Shown: piece after piece, positions 38,501 to 51,714 of the stretch
Position numbering within the stretch: the stretch's first letter is position 1
How the letters are laid out: each line of letters starts with the position of its first letter
From: Phascolomyces articulosus
Lineage: Eukaryota; Mucoromycota; Mucoromycetes; Mucorales; Lichtheimiaceae
Direction: 5' to 3'
Length of the DNA stretch: 64,000 nucleotides
NCBI GenBank assembly: GCA_025677815.1
Contig: JAIXMP010000001.1
Location: 2,649,740-2,713,739 of the forward strand
Position numbers and translations under genes: made by a program
The notes under the pieces: model-generated
Told to the model about the DNA's origin: nothing
Databases searched by the model: none
The model's input: only the letters and a program-made list of their open reading frames with translations

Positions 38501-39883
38501 AGTAACGTAACTAATTGATCTGCAAATGAAAATAATGCTGGATAATTGTTGCTATGTTGTTGTTGTCGTAATACGGTAGCACATAATGTATCAAACACAT
38601 AAATAATCCCCAGTTGATCCAACGCTGCCAAATAATCATCTTCATTCCATTGGGGAGGTTTCATATCAACGTTTTGTTGTTGTTGGTAGAGTGAATGATC
38701 GAATAAAAGACTCAACATGATCAAATATTCTTCCATAAATAAAGACCAAGGATGATCATCTCGTTGATATATATATTGAATGAGCGATGTTGCCCATTGA
38801 GTAATCCCTGGTGATTGTAATAAATGTAACAATAAAACAATACGATCCTGCAAAGGTGCTAGTCGGAGATAGGCTGCAGAGACATGCAAGATCCATGCCC
38901 GCACATCCTTGATAAATGCAGACATCTCTTCGGTTTCAATATCCGTTGTTTCTGTTTCATCTTCTTGTTGTAATGACGATGTCATATTCGTATTACTATA
39001 TAGTCGTTCAGCAGCAAAAAGAGAATACAATAACTGTCGAATCAAGATCAAATCTTGTTCCTGACCATGGTATTGTCCAGTCTGAGATCGCCCTGCATCA
39101 TTCATCCGCAGTTGGGGTCGACTCTGCAGGGACCATAATGCGTCATCAATCCATGCCTGCGTGGTGATCCGTGCCAACTTGGCTTCAAAGAGACATTGAT
39201 ATAATGCAGGGTTGATATCCTCTCGATGATAATCAAGTTTATGTTTGAATCGAGCTGCTTCGGAGGGTTGAAAAATCGCTTGTTGACCTTCGTATTCATG
39301 CGTTATTTCGTTGCCATCGTGACATTCACCATGAAGGATGGTATTTGTGGGTGCTAGTTGCCATGGGGATTCGTCATAAATGGTATGCATTTGTAAAAGA
39401 ATCTCGTGTACTTTGTTCAGGTGAGACTGGTATTGAGACAAGACTCGAGTCAAGTTGGCATCGTCTTTGGTATTATTAAACTGACAAAGGGCATGGTAGG
39501 CTTTATTGTTCTCTTCTGAGTCACTCGTGTTGTTATTGTCATGTTGGTTTGTTGTTGCTGTTGTTGCTGTTGTTGTCGAGGAAATGGAAGAGGACGATGT
39601 AATACTTTTGGCATATTTGGAAGCAAAAGATCGCACTGGTTATTTAGAAATAAATATAAATAGAATTAAGATTCTCTTTTTTTTTTCTTTTGGAACGATC
39701 GTCTCAAATTTAAACTTTGTTTTTATTTTTTCGTTTATGCATCAAGTTTATTTTGTACCTCGTTTGGATTGTAAAAAAGAATGTCTATTGGCTATATATA
39801 TAAAGTTTTATCAATGAAATTAAATAAAAAAAGAAATAAAAAAAGAGAGACATTAGAAAGAATGAATGATTCATACCTTGCAT
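32593..39883 (-). CDS. EPG5: EPG5-like giant autophagy tether protein
   Basis: One minus-strand frame of over 7 kb (39635-32593) codes about 2347 aa. The frame lacks an ATG near its start. A 7-nt first coding exon (39883-39877, ATG CAA G) spliced to 39635 would supply Met and keep phase, giving 2349 aa. The protein is almost wholly alpha-helical, with Ser/Thr/Asn-rich inserts. Segments recalling metazoan EPG5 include MAVYLFRSLPLSLWKL, DHPLMPLFLQMFFSLYY and YAMWLWLDKTELLD followed by INSLPKHYCPDLL. The size is close to human EPG5 (about 2.6 kaa). EPG5 is a Rab7 effector that tethers autophagosomes to late endosomes/lysosomes. The assignment comes from memory of patchy motifs; another large HEAT-type scaffold remains possible. 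Confidence 0.62.
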
Positions 39884-40439
39884 ATCATCCGGGAAGGGGG
39901 TGTAATTTCGGAAAGCGAGGAACGAAGAAAAAAAGAAAAGACAGGTTATATGAATAGTGTTTTTGCTTGGTTCCTCCTGTCGATTTTTTTGTCACGGGGT
40001 TTTTCTTAGAGAGGCAAGAAATATTACGTTGATATTAATAATAAGAAGAAAAGAAGAAGTGACAATGAAAAAGTCCCCGCTTTAATGAATTCTTATTAAC
40101 AAGAAAATGGAATCACTCATTTTTAGGTAATTCTAATAATGATGTTGTAAAGGAATATTGGTAGGACATGGAAAATATGTTATAAATAAAGCAGTCTACA
40201 GAGAGTGTGTAAGTTGGCTGAGCCTTTAGAGAGAAAACGGAAAATACCAACAAAAAAAAGTCTTTCCTTTCCTTTCTCTTTTCATATTTTCCTTTCTTTT
40301 CTTTTTTTGCTTTTGCTTTTGACTTTTTTGTCTTCATTCAGCTTTATTAATAATATTAATATTAATAAATAATAATACCCTTTTTCTTTTTTTTTAACTT
40401 GTTTTTAACAAAGACCTTGTTTTAAACGCGGAACGAACC
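39884..40439. promoter_or_regulatory. divergent intergenic region
   Basis: About 556 bases between the EPG5-like start (minus) and the KH-domain gene start (plus). It has AT-rich stretches, a long C/T block (about 40260-40330) and an AAT/ATT-rich patch near 40345-40376. It presumably serves both genes. No specific sites can be named. Confidence 0.45.
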
Positions 40440-43400
40440 ATGGCTGCTTATATGGCCTATTCGCTATGTCTGGTAGTTCCCGAAGGCCAGACAAGCGTCA
40501 CAGATCCAACATTGATTGCTTCATTACGAGATCGCTTCATGTCGCGCCATGCACACCTTTACGATGCTCAATTCACTAACACTGGTCTTGCTCATATACC
40601 CAATAAACGATTTTTAAATGTAGTAGTCAGTGGATCACCTACTGCTGTATTAGCTGCACGAAGTGAACTTTTACGACAAAGTCCAGTAGAGGTATATCTA
40701 TTTACCACACTCATTTTATTCGTTATGATGATGATGATGATGATGATGATTATGTATTATTATAAAAGTATAATAAACGATGGGTTGTATGAATTATATA
40801 TCCATTATCATTAGCTTCTTCATCAACATAACCATCATAATGATTATAACTATAAATCCTCGGAACAATAATGACAATTTAGAACTAAACTAATAATATT
40901 TCATCCTAATTATACTATATAGTCCAAATTAACCATTACATCCATCGATCCAGAATGTATCCATAACAACAATAATAAAAAACTTTTAATACAGGGATTG
41001 AATGAAATAGCCAATGAAACCAATTGTAAAATTGTCATTCATAATACATCGGAAACTGATATTCACATCTATGGAGCATTCGATGCAACAGAAATCGCAC
41101 GCGTACGTTCCCTCGTGTTGATGGATCAAATGGTAAATATAAACAAGAGTTTTGTTTTGTTACTCTTTTTTTGGGGGGGGGATAAAGAGACGAAGGATGG
41201 TATTAAAAAAAAACAAAATAAAGTAAAAAAAAAAAAGATGTCGTGTAACCTTTGTAATCCCATATATTTTTCCAGCTAATAAATCATCAATCAATTCATT
41301 CATCATCATTCCATAAATATTATAGATGGGCTTGTCGACAGATGCATTGGATATACCCTATTATTTACATAATCTCATTGCAGGCCGTAAACATAACTAT
41401 CTTCAATCGATCATGGAAGAAACAGCAACCAATATTTACCTTCAATCCGCGTTTACAAAGATCGGGTCCACTCAACACATGGCCACACCCGTGGGTGAGC
41501 GATCCGGAACGATTCACCTGACTGGTGAACTGAATGGGATTGCCCGCGCAAAAGAAATGATCAACAAGCTCATGATACGAAAGGTAAGGAAGAGCGTTAT
41601 GTGTGGTCAATCTTTTTATATATATGTGAACTCTGTTTCTATGTTTATACACATACTTCATCATAACTCTTGACTCCCTTAAAAACCTTTTTTTCCCTGC
41701 TTTTTTTTCTCTAAATAACGAATTATTATTATTATTCAATTATAGAACAAATCCATGTATCACAAACAATCGACAATGCATCCTCGGAAATTGGATTGGA
41801 TTTTGTTACATCAGCAGGAAGAGTTGCGAAAAATCCTGGGAGATAATGGTAAATGTGAAAAAAAAATACACACGCCAAAGAGATGTGATGGAGGATGATG
41901 ATGATGATGATGATGAAATGTGTGTGGCATTGGAATATAAAATTTAAAAAGAAGAAAAAAAAAGGGGGTCCCATGAAATTTTTTAATAACATTTTTTATT
42001 ATTATTCTTAATATTATTCTTATTATTATTTGTAAATTACCACATTTAGGTTCTTTTGTTGCATTTCCTGCATTAGGGTCTGGTAGCAATACTTTAACGG
42101 TATATGCTGAAAATAGAATTAATGCTGAACGAACATTAAGATCATTGAATCATTTGGTATGTTATCCTTTTTTTTTGTTTGAATGTATATATAAAGATGA
42201 AGTTTTTTTTTTTACTTAGTCCTATCTATCTGTTAGGCATATAAAATATATGAAGTATCATTCAATGTGAAATCAAAAGGTGATGGTACTCCCAATTCAG
42301 ATGACTTTATTCAATTATCAAGTTCTCCAGAAGCCTTAGCACAACTTGTTGGTAAAATTTCACAAGCATCAGGTGCCGAATTAAGTTATCGAAATGATAC
42401 AGGTCGATTTGAAGCGTTTGGAACAGAACAAACGGTTCAAAATGCATATAGAATTTTATCTAGTATTCCTGTCCTTAAGGTAGTAATCTATTATATACAT
42501 ATATATAATTATCTTTGTAGGATGATGATAACTCATTGGAGGTATTTAATGAAAAAAAAAATAGGTACACCATAGTCTGAGTATATTTGCGGTAGAATTA
42601 GCGGCTGATCAACGAGAATTCTTGAGCGGTAAAAAGAATGGAAAAGTCAATAAAATCATGAAAACCTGTGGTGTACGAATCAAGTTTTTGGCTTTTAACG
42701 AATATAATTTTGTAATTACGATTGAAAGCGATGACACGGAAAAAGCATTGGAAGGATTAGCCATGTTACAAGATGAATTACCAGCCGAGACCTCCTTTTT
42801 CGTACCTGAAATATATCATCGAAGGATCATTGGTGTGGCAGGGAAAAACATTCAGCGTGTCATGAAACGATTTGGTGTCTATGTCAAGTTTTCGGGTGCA
42901 GAAGAATTTACGTCACTTGGTGGCTATTTCGAGAATGAACACAACGTGGTCGCACGAACACCCACAAAGAATCGAGCTAATCTCGATCATCTAAAAGCAG
43001 CCGTGATGGAATTCGTCACTTTTCAGAAGGATCGTGATTTTATCACCAATACCATTCGAATACCTTCTTATTTACATCGAACAATTTCAACCCACCACGG
43101 TTCAGAGATACGAGAAACGGGTCGGTTACATAATACACGTGTATGGTGGCCCGAGCGCATGGGCACAGACAATGTGACAGTCGTAGGACCCGCGTCACAT
43201 ATTGCAACAACATTGCAACTGGTGCATGCCATGATTTTACGCGAAACTCATTGGGCGATTCCATCCACAGAGACTTCACGCGACGTGTTCATTACCAAGG
43301 CAGCGCTTATTAAACAACTGGCAGATAGAATTAAAATTGAAACAGAAGTGCAAGTACTTATACCCCATGTGGCGAATCCTATGGATCATCATCACCGTCA

Positions 43401-44901
43401 ACAGCAACAACACGAAGAAGAAATCATGTCCACGAAAAACAATAACGTTCACTGGATGTATCATCATCATAATATGCATATTCTTCGCCTTCGATACCAA
43501 CAGTCGCACGAACAAAACCTTGCCCCTGCCAAAGAAATGCTTTTAAACTTTTTCAAAGAACAAGGTGTTCCTGTAGAAACGACTACAACCACCTCCGCTT
43601 TATCGAAATTAGAAGATCTTTCACCTAGTCTCATTTCACCCTCATCGGGTGATTCTTGTTTGAATATTGATCAAGAAGCACTTGCATCGATTCCTTCACC
43701 CACACCTCTTACTGGCGATGATATGAAGAAGCAACAGCAACAGCAACGTGATTATAGTATGTTTGATGCACCCCCTCCACCACCACCCACACAGCCGCCG
43801 ACTTCCTTCCCAGCCTTTGATGGTTCAGCATGGGGTGTTTTTCCAGAAGGAAAAAGATCTCATGTGGTGGAACCTCCTTCGTCTCTCAAGGATGACCCAT
43901 TACGTGCCATTTTTGAAAACATGCCAAGTTCACCATTGCATGCGATAACAAGAGAAAATAGAAATAATAATAATGGTACGATACATCCTCTAGATAGATC
44001 TATTTCTGAAAATCCTGTTCGAAGGCAGTCCTCTGCAGCTGTTATTTCTTCATCCATGACGGGCAAAAACATTTGGGCATCGCCAAGACTGCAGGCCAGT
44101 ATTGTAAGTCATCTATTTCTTTTCCCTTCCGTTAATACTATATACAAACATATTAATTATTGGAAATTAACAATGATTTATCTATGCTAGTCATATTCCC
44201 CACGGAGCCATCAAGGTCCAAAATATACCACCTTGGGTGCTCATATACGTGACATTGGAGCTGATACCAGAAGCTATATGGCACCCCCAAGACCTTATAC
44301 CTCATTTTCAGCGACGACTCTGTCTGGACAGAATCATCGATCATCAGGATATCATCAATCTATGCCTGATATACTATTCGGAAGAGAATTATTTTCAAAT
44401 CCTTATTTGACGAATTTACCAACACCACCTCATTCTACAGGCGATACCATGTTTAAAGGACCACCTGTATCTACATCGAGTTGGTCTCATCAATTACCAA
44501 CACCACCTCATTCTTCTACTTTGTCTTACGCTCACACGGCAACAACAGCGACAACGACGCCTTCAGCAACAACGACCACTCACCCATTGCATTATGGAAG
44601 AATCGAGAAAACTACCAATACCGGTAAATTCCCTATTGAGGAGCAACCCACCACTTTATATGCATGATTTTGTTCTTTTTCATTTTCTGTTATTTTTTTT
44701 AATTCTATTCTGACAACCCTCTTGTTTGTTACCAAAACAAAAACATTTTTAGTTTTGTCTTCTACTTCTTCCTCCTCTATAGATACCAAAAAATCTGCTA
44801 TTCCCAACCCTTCCGAAAGTTTTCCATTCCCTTGCACAGAAACTTTGAACTCATCTCAACGCCATCAGCTTGGCAATCGTTCTCCAGGTTTCAACATTTA
44901 A
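40440..44901 (+). CDS. multi-KH-domain RNA-binding protein
   Basis: Nine exons (40440-40691, 40995-41132, 41326-41583, 41746-41848, 42050-42156, 42237-42479, 42565-44103, 44191-44623, 44783-44901) give 1063 aa with all phases agreeing. Repeated KH-like units are seen: LIAGRKHNYLQSIMEETAT (about 147-165), SGKKNGKVNKIMKTCGVRI (about 388-406) and RIIGVAGKNIQRVMKRFGV (about 454-472). Only the last carries a canonical G-x-x-G loop; the others are variants, and earlier units are more diverged. The C-terminal 400 residues are low complexity (Pro, Gln, Ser) and contain two copies of LPTPPHS. KH domains bind single-stranded RNA, so a post-transcriptional regulator of the Bicaudal-C/vigilin kind is likely. 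A shorter end at TGA 44665-44667 would result if the last intron is retained. Confidence 0.85.
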
Positions 44902-45890
44902 TAATAACAATAATAATAATAATATAAATATATTTACATCTTTTTTTTATATTTGTTTTTTCTCTTTCTTTCTATTTCCATAAAAACACACTCAAGCACG
45001 CACGCACACAAAAAAAACACGCACACACACACAACATTTATAGCAACACATTTTTTTTTCTTTATTATATATATTTACTATTATACCTCTTCTTCTGGTG
45101 CATACTACAAGCACACATACACCCTTGTTTTTCTTTATTCATGTTTTTATTTTCTTCTTCTTTTTATATTCAAAATAATTGTTCCTTTATTCAAAAGGAA
45201 AATTTTGTTTTAATCAAACATGTATAAAGAAAAACAATTTATATTCATATCTCTCCTAATAATGATTATATATACATTTATAAGGGTTATCTCCTCAATG
45301 TATGATGCATTATTTGAACTCTCCGTTTTCATGGATAGATGCATGTATTTCATGGGCTTAGATATCATCATCGTGTAAATATTTTTAAGGGTGAATCTGT
45401 ATAGTAAAAAAAATGATAATCTTTTATGATTGCGATGGAATGATAGAGTTCAAATCTTTATTGCTCATTTTGTATTACATGCAGAAAAGAAAAGAAAAAA
45501 AAAGGAGATCAACAGAACTATAAATTTATTGCAGATCCATGACGATATGTAATATTTTTTAGGAGCATAAAAATCAAATAATGTCTGTTCCCTGCATATC
45601 GTATAAATAACTTATTTATATAGTAAAATCATGATTGAGTCAATTCTACCTAATAAATGTATGTTTTCCGAAATTTTTAAACTTTGTATATATATATTTG
45701 CATTGGTGTCATATAAAATAACTAATAATTAAAATGGTACTAAAAACTAATAACAACTACGTATTGATAAAATTTATTATAAAATATAAGAAGGTATAAT
45801 AAGAAGAAGTGAAAGAGCATAATTCACTTGTCGATAAGATGATCCATATCAAAATGAAAAAAAAAAGCCCGTCAAGGATGGCGATACTGA
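44902..45890. other. convergent intergenic region
   Basis: About 1 kb between converging genes: AT- and CA-rich DNA with a (CA)n patch at about 45008-45032 and several poly-T runs. No gene is supported; small ORFs are of random composition. Confidence 0.5.
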
Positions 45891-47794
45891 TTAATTTTTA
45901 TAAGAACCCAATTCAATGGGGGAATAGGGTGAATCTCCATCACGGGGTCTTTTTTGCATATAGGAGGGTGGATTTAAGGGATTTGGTGCTTGCCACTGTC
46001 GTTCCTGAATAACCCATTGCTTATCGTTATTGCTTTTCAAATTGCCCGCTCCATTATCACTTTCATCGAAATAAGTATTATTCGTTGTTCCACCCAAAGT
46101 GGATCCATTATTCGTTCGTTCAACCGTTACACTATTTTCTTCGTCAAGACCTGAATTGCTATTACCCGTTGATTTCGATCGAAGAGCAGCATTAGAAGTG
46201 ATTTTAGGACTATATAAAATATACAGAGTTTCGGTTATTAGTCCATTAAGGAGAGAAACAACGATAATTGGGAAAACCGAATTAAGCTTTTTTTTTTCCA
46301 TTGTCATCATGCCGATAAATAAAGATGAGGGAGAAGATAACAATACCTCATAACAACCACCAATTGAGCAAAGATAATTGTTACACCTGCAAGATTCCAC
46401 CATGCTGCACCCATAAAAAGACTTCCAATGGTATTATTGATAATTTCTTCACGTAATGCAAAATAAAATAAACAAATTAAAGCAAAACCCCAGACAGCAA
46501 TGACAAAGGCGGCGACAATAAGTTGAATTTTGAAAATACCAGCTTGAACAGCTGCAAAATGTCCACGTCGTCTAAAATTGTTGTGATGTCCCTGTAAGAT
46601 ACGCACTAAACGAACACCTGCATAAAGAATGGCTCCACCTAAGCCGCCGCATTCAACGGTCCAGGCTGCATAATGAACACGAGCTAAGATTCTTGCTGTT
46701 TGTACCGAGGATTCAGCCAATAGACCAGCAGAAATGGCAAACCAGGTATTTACAACAAAGGGTGAAAATAAAAAGATACCACCCACAATATCAACAATGC
46801 GTGGTGATGGTAGCCATCCAGAAACATTACGACTCTATTAATGATGAGTTGTTTTAATAAAAGGACGTGTATAAATAAATTGTTGATTAGCTTATGACGA
46901 TGACGATGTATATGTATTAATATTATAATATAAAGATCAAGATAAGAAATGAAGCAAAGGAGGTATGATGATGAAAAGAGGAAAACATTATTGCTTTTTG
47001 TTAACCTACCTGAGAGATCGTCTGAGCAATACCGATCAAATAAAGGGTGACACCACCATAAGCAAACTCAAATCCAAATTCAAAGAAAACTAGAATAAAA
47101 AAATTAGACTTAGAAGATGAAAGAAGAATCAAATAATAGAAGTAGAAGAGTATATTTACATGATCGAAAGGCATAATTGCGTGCAATATCCAACATTAAA
47201 AAAACGCTTTGTAATAAATGAACTATTTATAATGATAGATACAAGGGTTCACAAATTAATTTTGTTGGTTTTTTTTTGTATCTCTTCTCATCAAATGAAA
47301 TGGGATAATAAATGATAATAATAGAAAAAAAATTAATGAATAAATTAAATTTCCATCATTCAACTTACGAATACTATGAATAACAAAAAATAAAATCATG
47401 CTATCCACGGGTTTCGGTTTAAGAAATGCACCATTGGATCCATGATTCCAAATGGTATGTCCTTGAATAAATAATCGATAAACAAGTAAGATCATACCTA
47501 TCAAACCAAAATGTCGTTTATTAGTAAGCGTTACATTGGCATGTATGTATGTGTGAGTGTCTGTGTGGCGGTAACGAAACAAATATAAAATAAAACCAGG
47601 AATGACAATGGAGTAAATGTGAAAGTGAAATGAAATGAGTCCTTTTTTTTACCTAAAAGACCGCCGAGACCTGCAATGGCAATGTTAATGATGCTAATGT
47701 AATATAAACCTTCTTCTTCTTCACAATTTTGTATTTCTATACGCCAATCACAATGGCATACACCGTTCGAACATTGTCGAGCTAATGAGTCCAT
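45891..47794 (-). CDS. seven-transmembrane protein, paralogue A
   Basis: Six minus-strand exons (47794-47653, 47497-47369, 47222-47160, 47089-47010, 46834-46347, 46209-45891) give 406 aa. A short N-terminus with a Cys motif (CSNGVCHCDWRI) leads into seven hydrophobic segments, among them IINIAIAGLGGLLG, MILFFVIHSILHLL, IVDIVGGIFLFSPFVV and LIVAAFVIAVWGFALICLFY. The loop between segments 5 and 6 is strongly basic (LQGHHNNFRRRGHFAAVQ), so it should face the cytosol. This predicts an outside N-terminus and a cytosolic, Ser/Asn-rich tail, i.e. receptor-like topology. I do not recognise the family and see no classic GPCR motif. A homologous gene with the same exon phases lies 6.4 kb away on the same strand, so the pair arose by duplication. 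Confidence 0.75.
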
Positions 47795-50700
47795 TTAGTA
47801 TAAAAGTATATAAATAGATAAATATATAAAAAAGAGTATATAAGAGAAAGAAAGAAGCCTATAATAGATAGGGGAAGAATGGGCTGTTGTTGTCCAGAAG
47901 CTCATTATGATGACTATAGGCTTGCAAGAGTGACATCCACATTACAACTACTCTTAATTCGGATCAATCAAAGCGTTCTTTGGGTGACACAAAATGCTTT
48001 TGTGGTGCTTTACAGCACGTTTCAGTCCATAAATTTCCTCCCACACCTTCATCTGATGCCACACACCCCTTAAAACTCAGCAGTGGTCTGTTTGACACAC
48101 CAAAATAGTAAAAAAAAATAAAGGTTTCTCTGCTGCTAACTTCACCCCACTTGTCTCCATTTCATCCTCCTCTCACCCCCCAAACAAATCTATGTGAAAA
48201 AAAGGGAAACCTATAGAATAATAACCTTATCAGCTATATTATAGTTTATAATATATATGTATATATAATATTCCTATCGGATGCTTCTTTAAGGGTACAT
48301 GTTATCATTATTATCAACAGGTGGTAACCTGAACTTACTAAAAGAAATCTGTCAATAAAAATCTCATCCAAATAACACAAATTTAGATCCACATGACAAC
48401 CCCGATAATGATTGTTGTGGGAGTACAAAGTGATTATATATGCACTGGTAACTCATGCTAAAACGTAATTAGCTTAATATCTGTAAAGAACTCGACCCAA
48501 CATCACAAACAACAACATATCCCATTTACAATAAGGATGTATTAGGAGTTAAAGCAAGGGGGAAAGAGCGGTAAATAGATTATACGATGAGCGGAATCAT
48601 CTTTTAAACGTACACACTCACTAAAAAATCATTGCCTTGTAAGGAGTAGTAGTTGCCTAAACGTTAATTGTCATCTTTCTAAGTATCTTCGTTATAAACT
48701 AAAGTTCAAAAGATATCCGAATGATAGGGTTTGCTATTTTTTTCGAGAAAGAGGAAAAAATTTATAATAGGATCGTCCCAAACTTACTATGACATATCAA
48801 GAAATCTTACATCTTCAATATCAAAGCGAGTAACGTTCCTAAACCAAAAGAAAAAAATATTAAGCTTATACTAGTATAGACAATGGATCCATCGTCTTTT
48901 TTTTTTAATGATAAACTCAGCCTCACCTTTCTCCTTTTCCTCCTTATTATTATTAATAATTATCTTCCCAGCTTTTTTTATTATGTTTGTTGTTGTGATA
49001 TATAATATATTATTTCTACTACAATTAGTATTTGATTTATTAGTTATTAGATAAAGTGTAAGGGTATTGAATGCTAATATAGATTGGTCCAACTATTCTT
49101 TTAATACCGCGCACTCTATGCTTTATTATTATTTAACATTTGTCAAACATTTCAAATTTGACATATGGGATGATAATATACTTTTTTAACTTAAGAAAAA
49201 AAGAAACCAAGGTTGCAATAGTTATTAAACATTCACGTTTTCATTAGTGCTATATTGAAACGGGGACCTTTTTTTTAATTTACCGAAAACTCGTTTATAT
49301 TAATATGATGATAATTATATATTATTTTGTATATAAATACCTTGATGTTTTATATACAAGTTGTAATTATAAAAAAAAACCACCTTGAAGAAATCACAGC
49401 AACCAGTCTTACCAACCCGCACATCTGTGTGCAACATTAAAGGTGGAGTTTTTTTTTTTTATCATAAAAAATGTAACATGAATTTTGATCGCGAAAGGGA
49501 ATACAATCCGAAATTTTTGCGACACCCTTTTTATTATAATAGAATTATTAGTTTCACCTTTTTTTTTCTTCTTTAGATGATATATGGACTCAGATCCATT
49601 CATTCATGAATTAAAAGAATACATATACCATCGATAACAATGGCCATATTGAGCAAATGGTAATGAAACTATAACCTTCTTTCTTTTTTAACATTAAAAA
49701 AAATTGTATCACTTTATTATCGATGTGTTGTTTGTCTGGTCCATATAATAATAGATTTAAAGAGGTATTAATTTTTTTTGTTAAACAACTTAAAGATGAC
49801 ACAATAAGATCAAATCTTCAAGAGTAGACTCCCCGGAAAAAGTTAAAATCGATTAACAACGACCTTTCATTTCTGGGGAAACAACATCGCGAGAGAATCA
49901 TAATCGTAATCTCGTCTTACAAAAGTGACGATAAATATAATGGGGTTAACTTATTTTACTAGAGAATGAAAAAAAATGATGGGGGAATGAACGCCACTGA
50001 AGTGTCCACTCCTATATATAGGAATTGTTGAGTGAAACAACTCACACACCGTCATGTGCTACAAGCTGCTCTTTGTAAATATCGTTTTTTTTTTTTGTTA
50101 AACCACGATTCCAAATTTTATAATCGCAAGATAGCTTGGTGAATAGAAGCGAAAAAGATAGCAGTTGATGGTCCTGATTCTTGCTCATGTAGTAAGTAAT
50201 TGCTACTATCAGATGTAAAATGTATGCAACACTTGTACCTTTTAGGATTAATGAGGATGACAAGGATAGATAAATTTGTCAAATGTTATCCATTCTCCAA
50301 ACAACTTGTAAAGTGCCAATTGAATTTCACCCATGATAATTTGATTGTTTAAGGCTAATTTTATAGCATTTGCCATCACTACAATTGTATAGAAATGGAA
50401 TTATGAAAAAATATGGTTTTACGATTACCATTGAAAGAAGTTTTGAAGGTATACCAAAACACGACATTACTTTGTTAGACAACCTTGAGACCAAATAAGC
50501 CTGTATTGACTCTGCAAGGTACCCGTATAGATTATTGTTGCACATGATAGATTGTCAACATCTTAAATGTAGTTAGAATGAATATCCTATAAAATCAGTA
50601 TATTAGTTTGCAACTGATGATGAGAAACAGCAAAATTAGATGACTGTGTTGTATTCCATTCTCATAAACAAACTTTCTATAATTAAACACGTTTTTTTTT

Positions 50701-51714
50701 CTTATCATCATATGGAATTATATATTCCTATGGTTGAAGCAGCTCCCCAAAAATAGCAAGTAGTAAAAAATGAACCCATCAATAGAGAAACGCGGATGAT
50801 AGTTTGATACTCTCTTTATAATACAATTGAGTTGGCGCATTTTTATTTTATGGAAGTTGTATAAACTGCCTAGGTTTTTTACTACCCTTTCATCTAATTG
50901 TAGCTTTTTTTTTGAAGAAGAAGAAAGGTCACTGTTTCTTTCCATCATATTTAATTATAAGGATTTCAAAAATAATACTTCTATATATAATTCTCCTGCT
51001 GCACCAACAATATGAGGGAATATAGGACATCAATTACTGTTTTGTTAAAGTAATCAATAAATATTTTCTAATCAAACGCTTCGACCCTTCCTCGCCACCC
51101 TGCAACAAAAGTCGTAAATAGACACAATCTGACACCGCGAATGATGTTAATATACATTTTTTTCTTCGTGTGATGAAAGCATTTTATTTTACTTAGTACA
51201 ACCTCGAACTTTGTTCAACGGGAATTATTACTTTCCAGGTGTTCGGGAAAAGCTACAAACGGTCTATGTACGTTGTCATAATGGTATTGCATATAAACAA
51301 CACCATTATTACTGAGAAACGTTGTTAAAAAAAGCATACACTTATTAAAAAAAGTATACAAGTATTAAAAGAAAATTGGATTGTATAAATAATACTGAAG
51401 AATGAACAATTTCAAGAAAGCTATCAAATGGCCACAGGGGTCAAATATTTCCAGTTTATCAGGCATCTACATTATATATTATAGAAAAACAACTGGTACA
51501 GATAAGTCAGACGCATCTGCAAATAGTGCCGAGTACCAGAAACGACATAGATTTAGGTCTATTAAAGGACGGCTTGGATGGCGTAAATATTGTATAAATA
51601 TAAACATTAGATCATACTTTCCTAGATTTGTACAAGAGACTTCCTATAAGATATGATTATACTTTTATATTGCTTCTTTTCCTTTTGTATTAAACTGCAC
51701 ATTTTCTTCTTTGG
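47795..51714. other. gene-poor spacer between paralogues
   Basis: About 3.9 kb of AT-rich DNA. The first 300 bases are the promoter side of paralogue A. Short open stretches at 50327-50545 (minus), 50718-50948 (minus) and 51402-51656 (plus) have somewhat protein-like composition and may be decayed genes, but I cannot assign them. No RNA gene or repeat array is visible. Confidence 0.4.
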
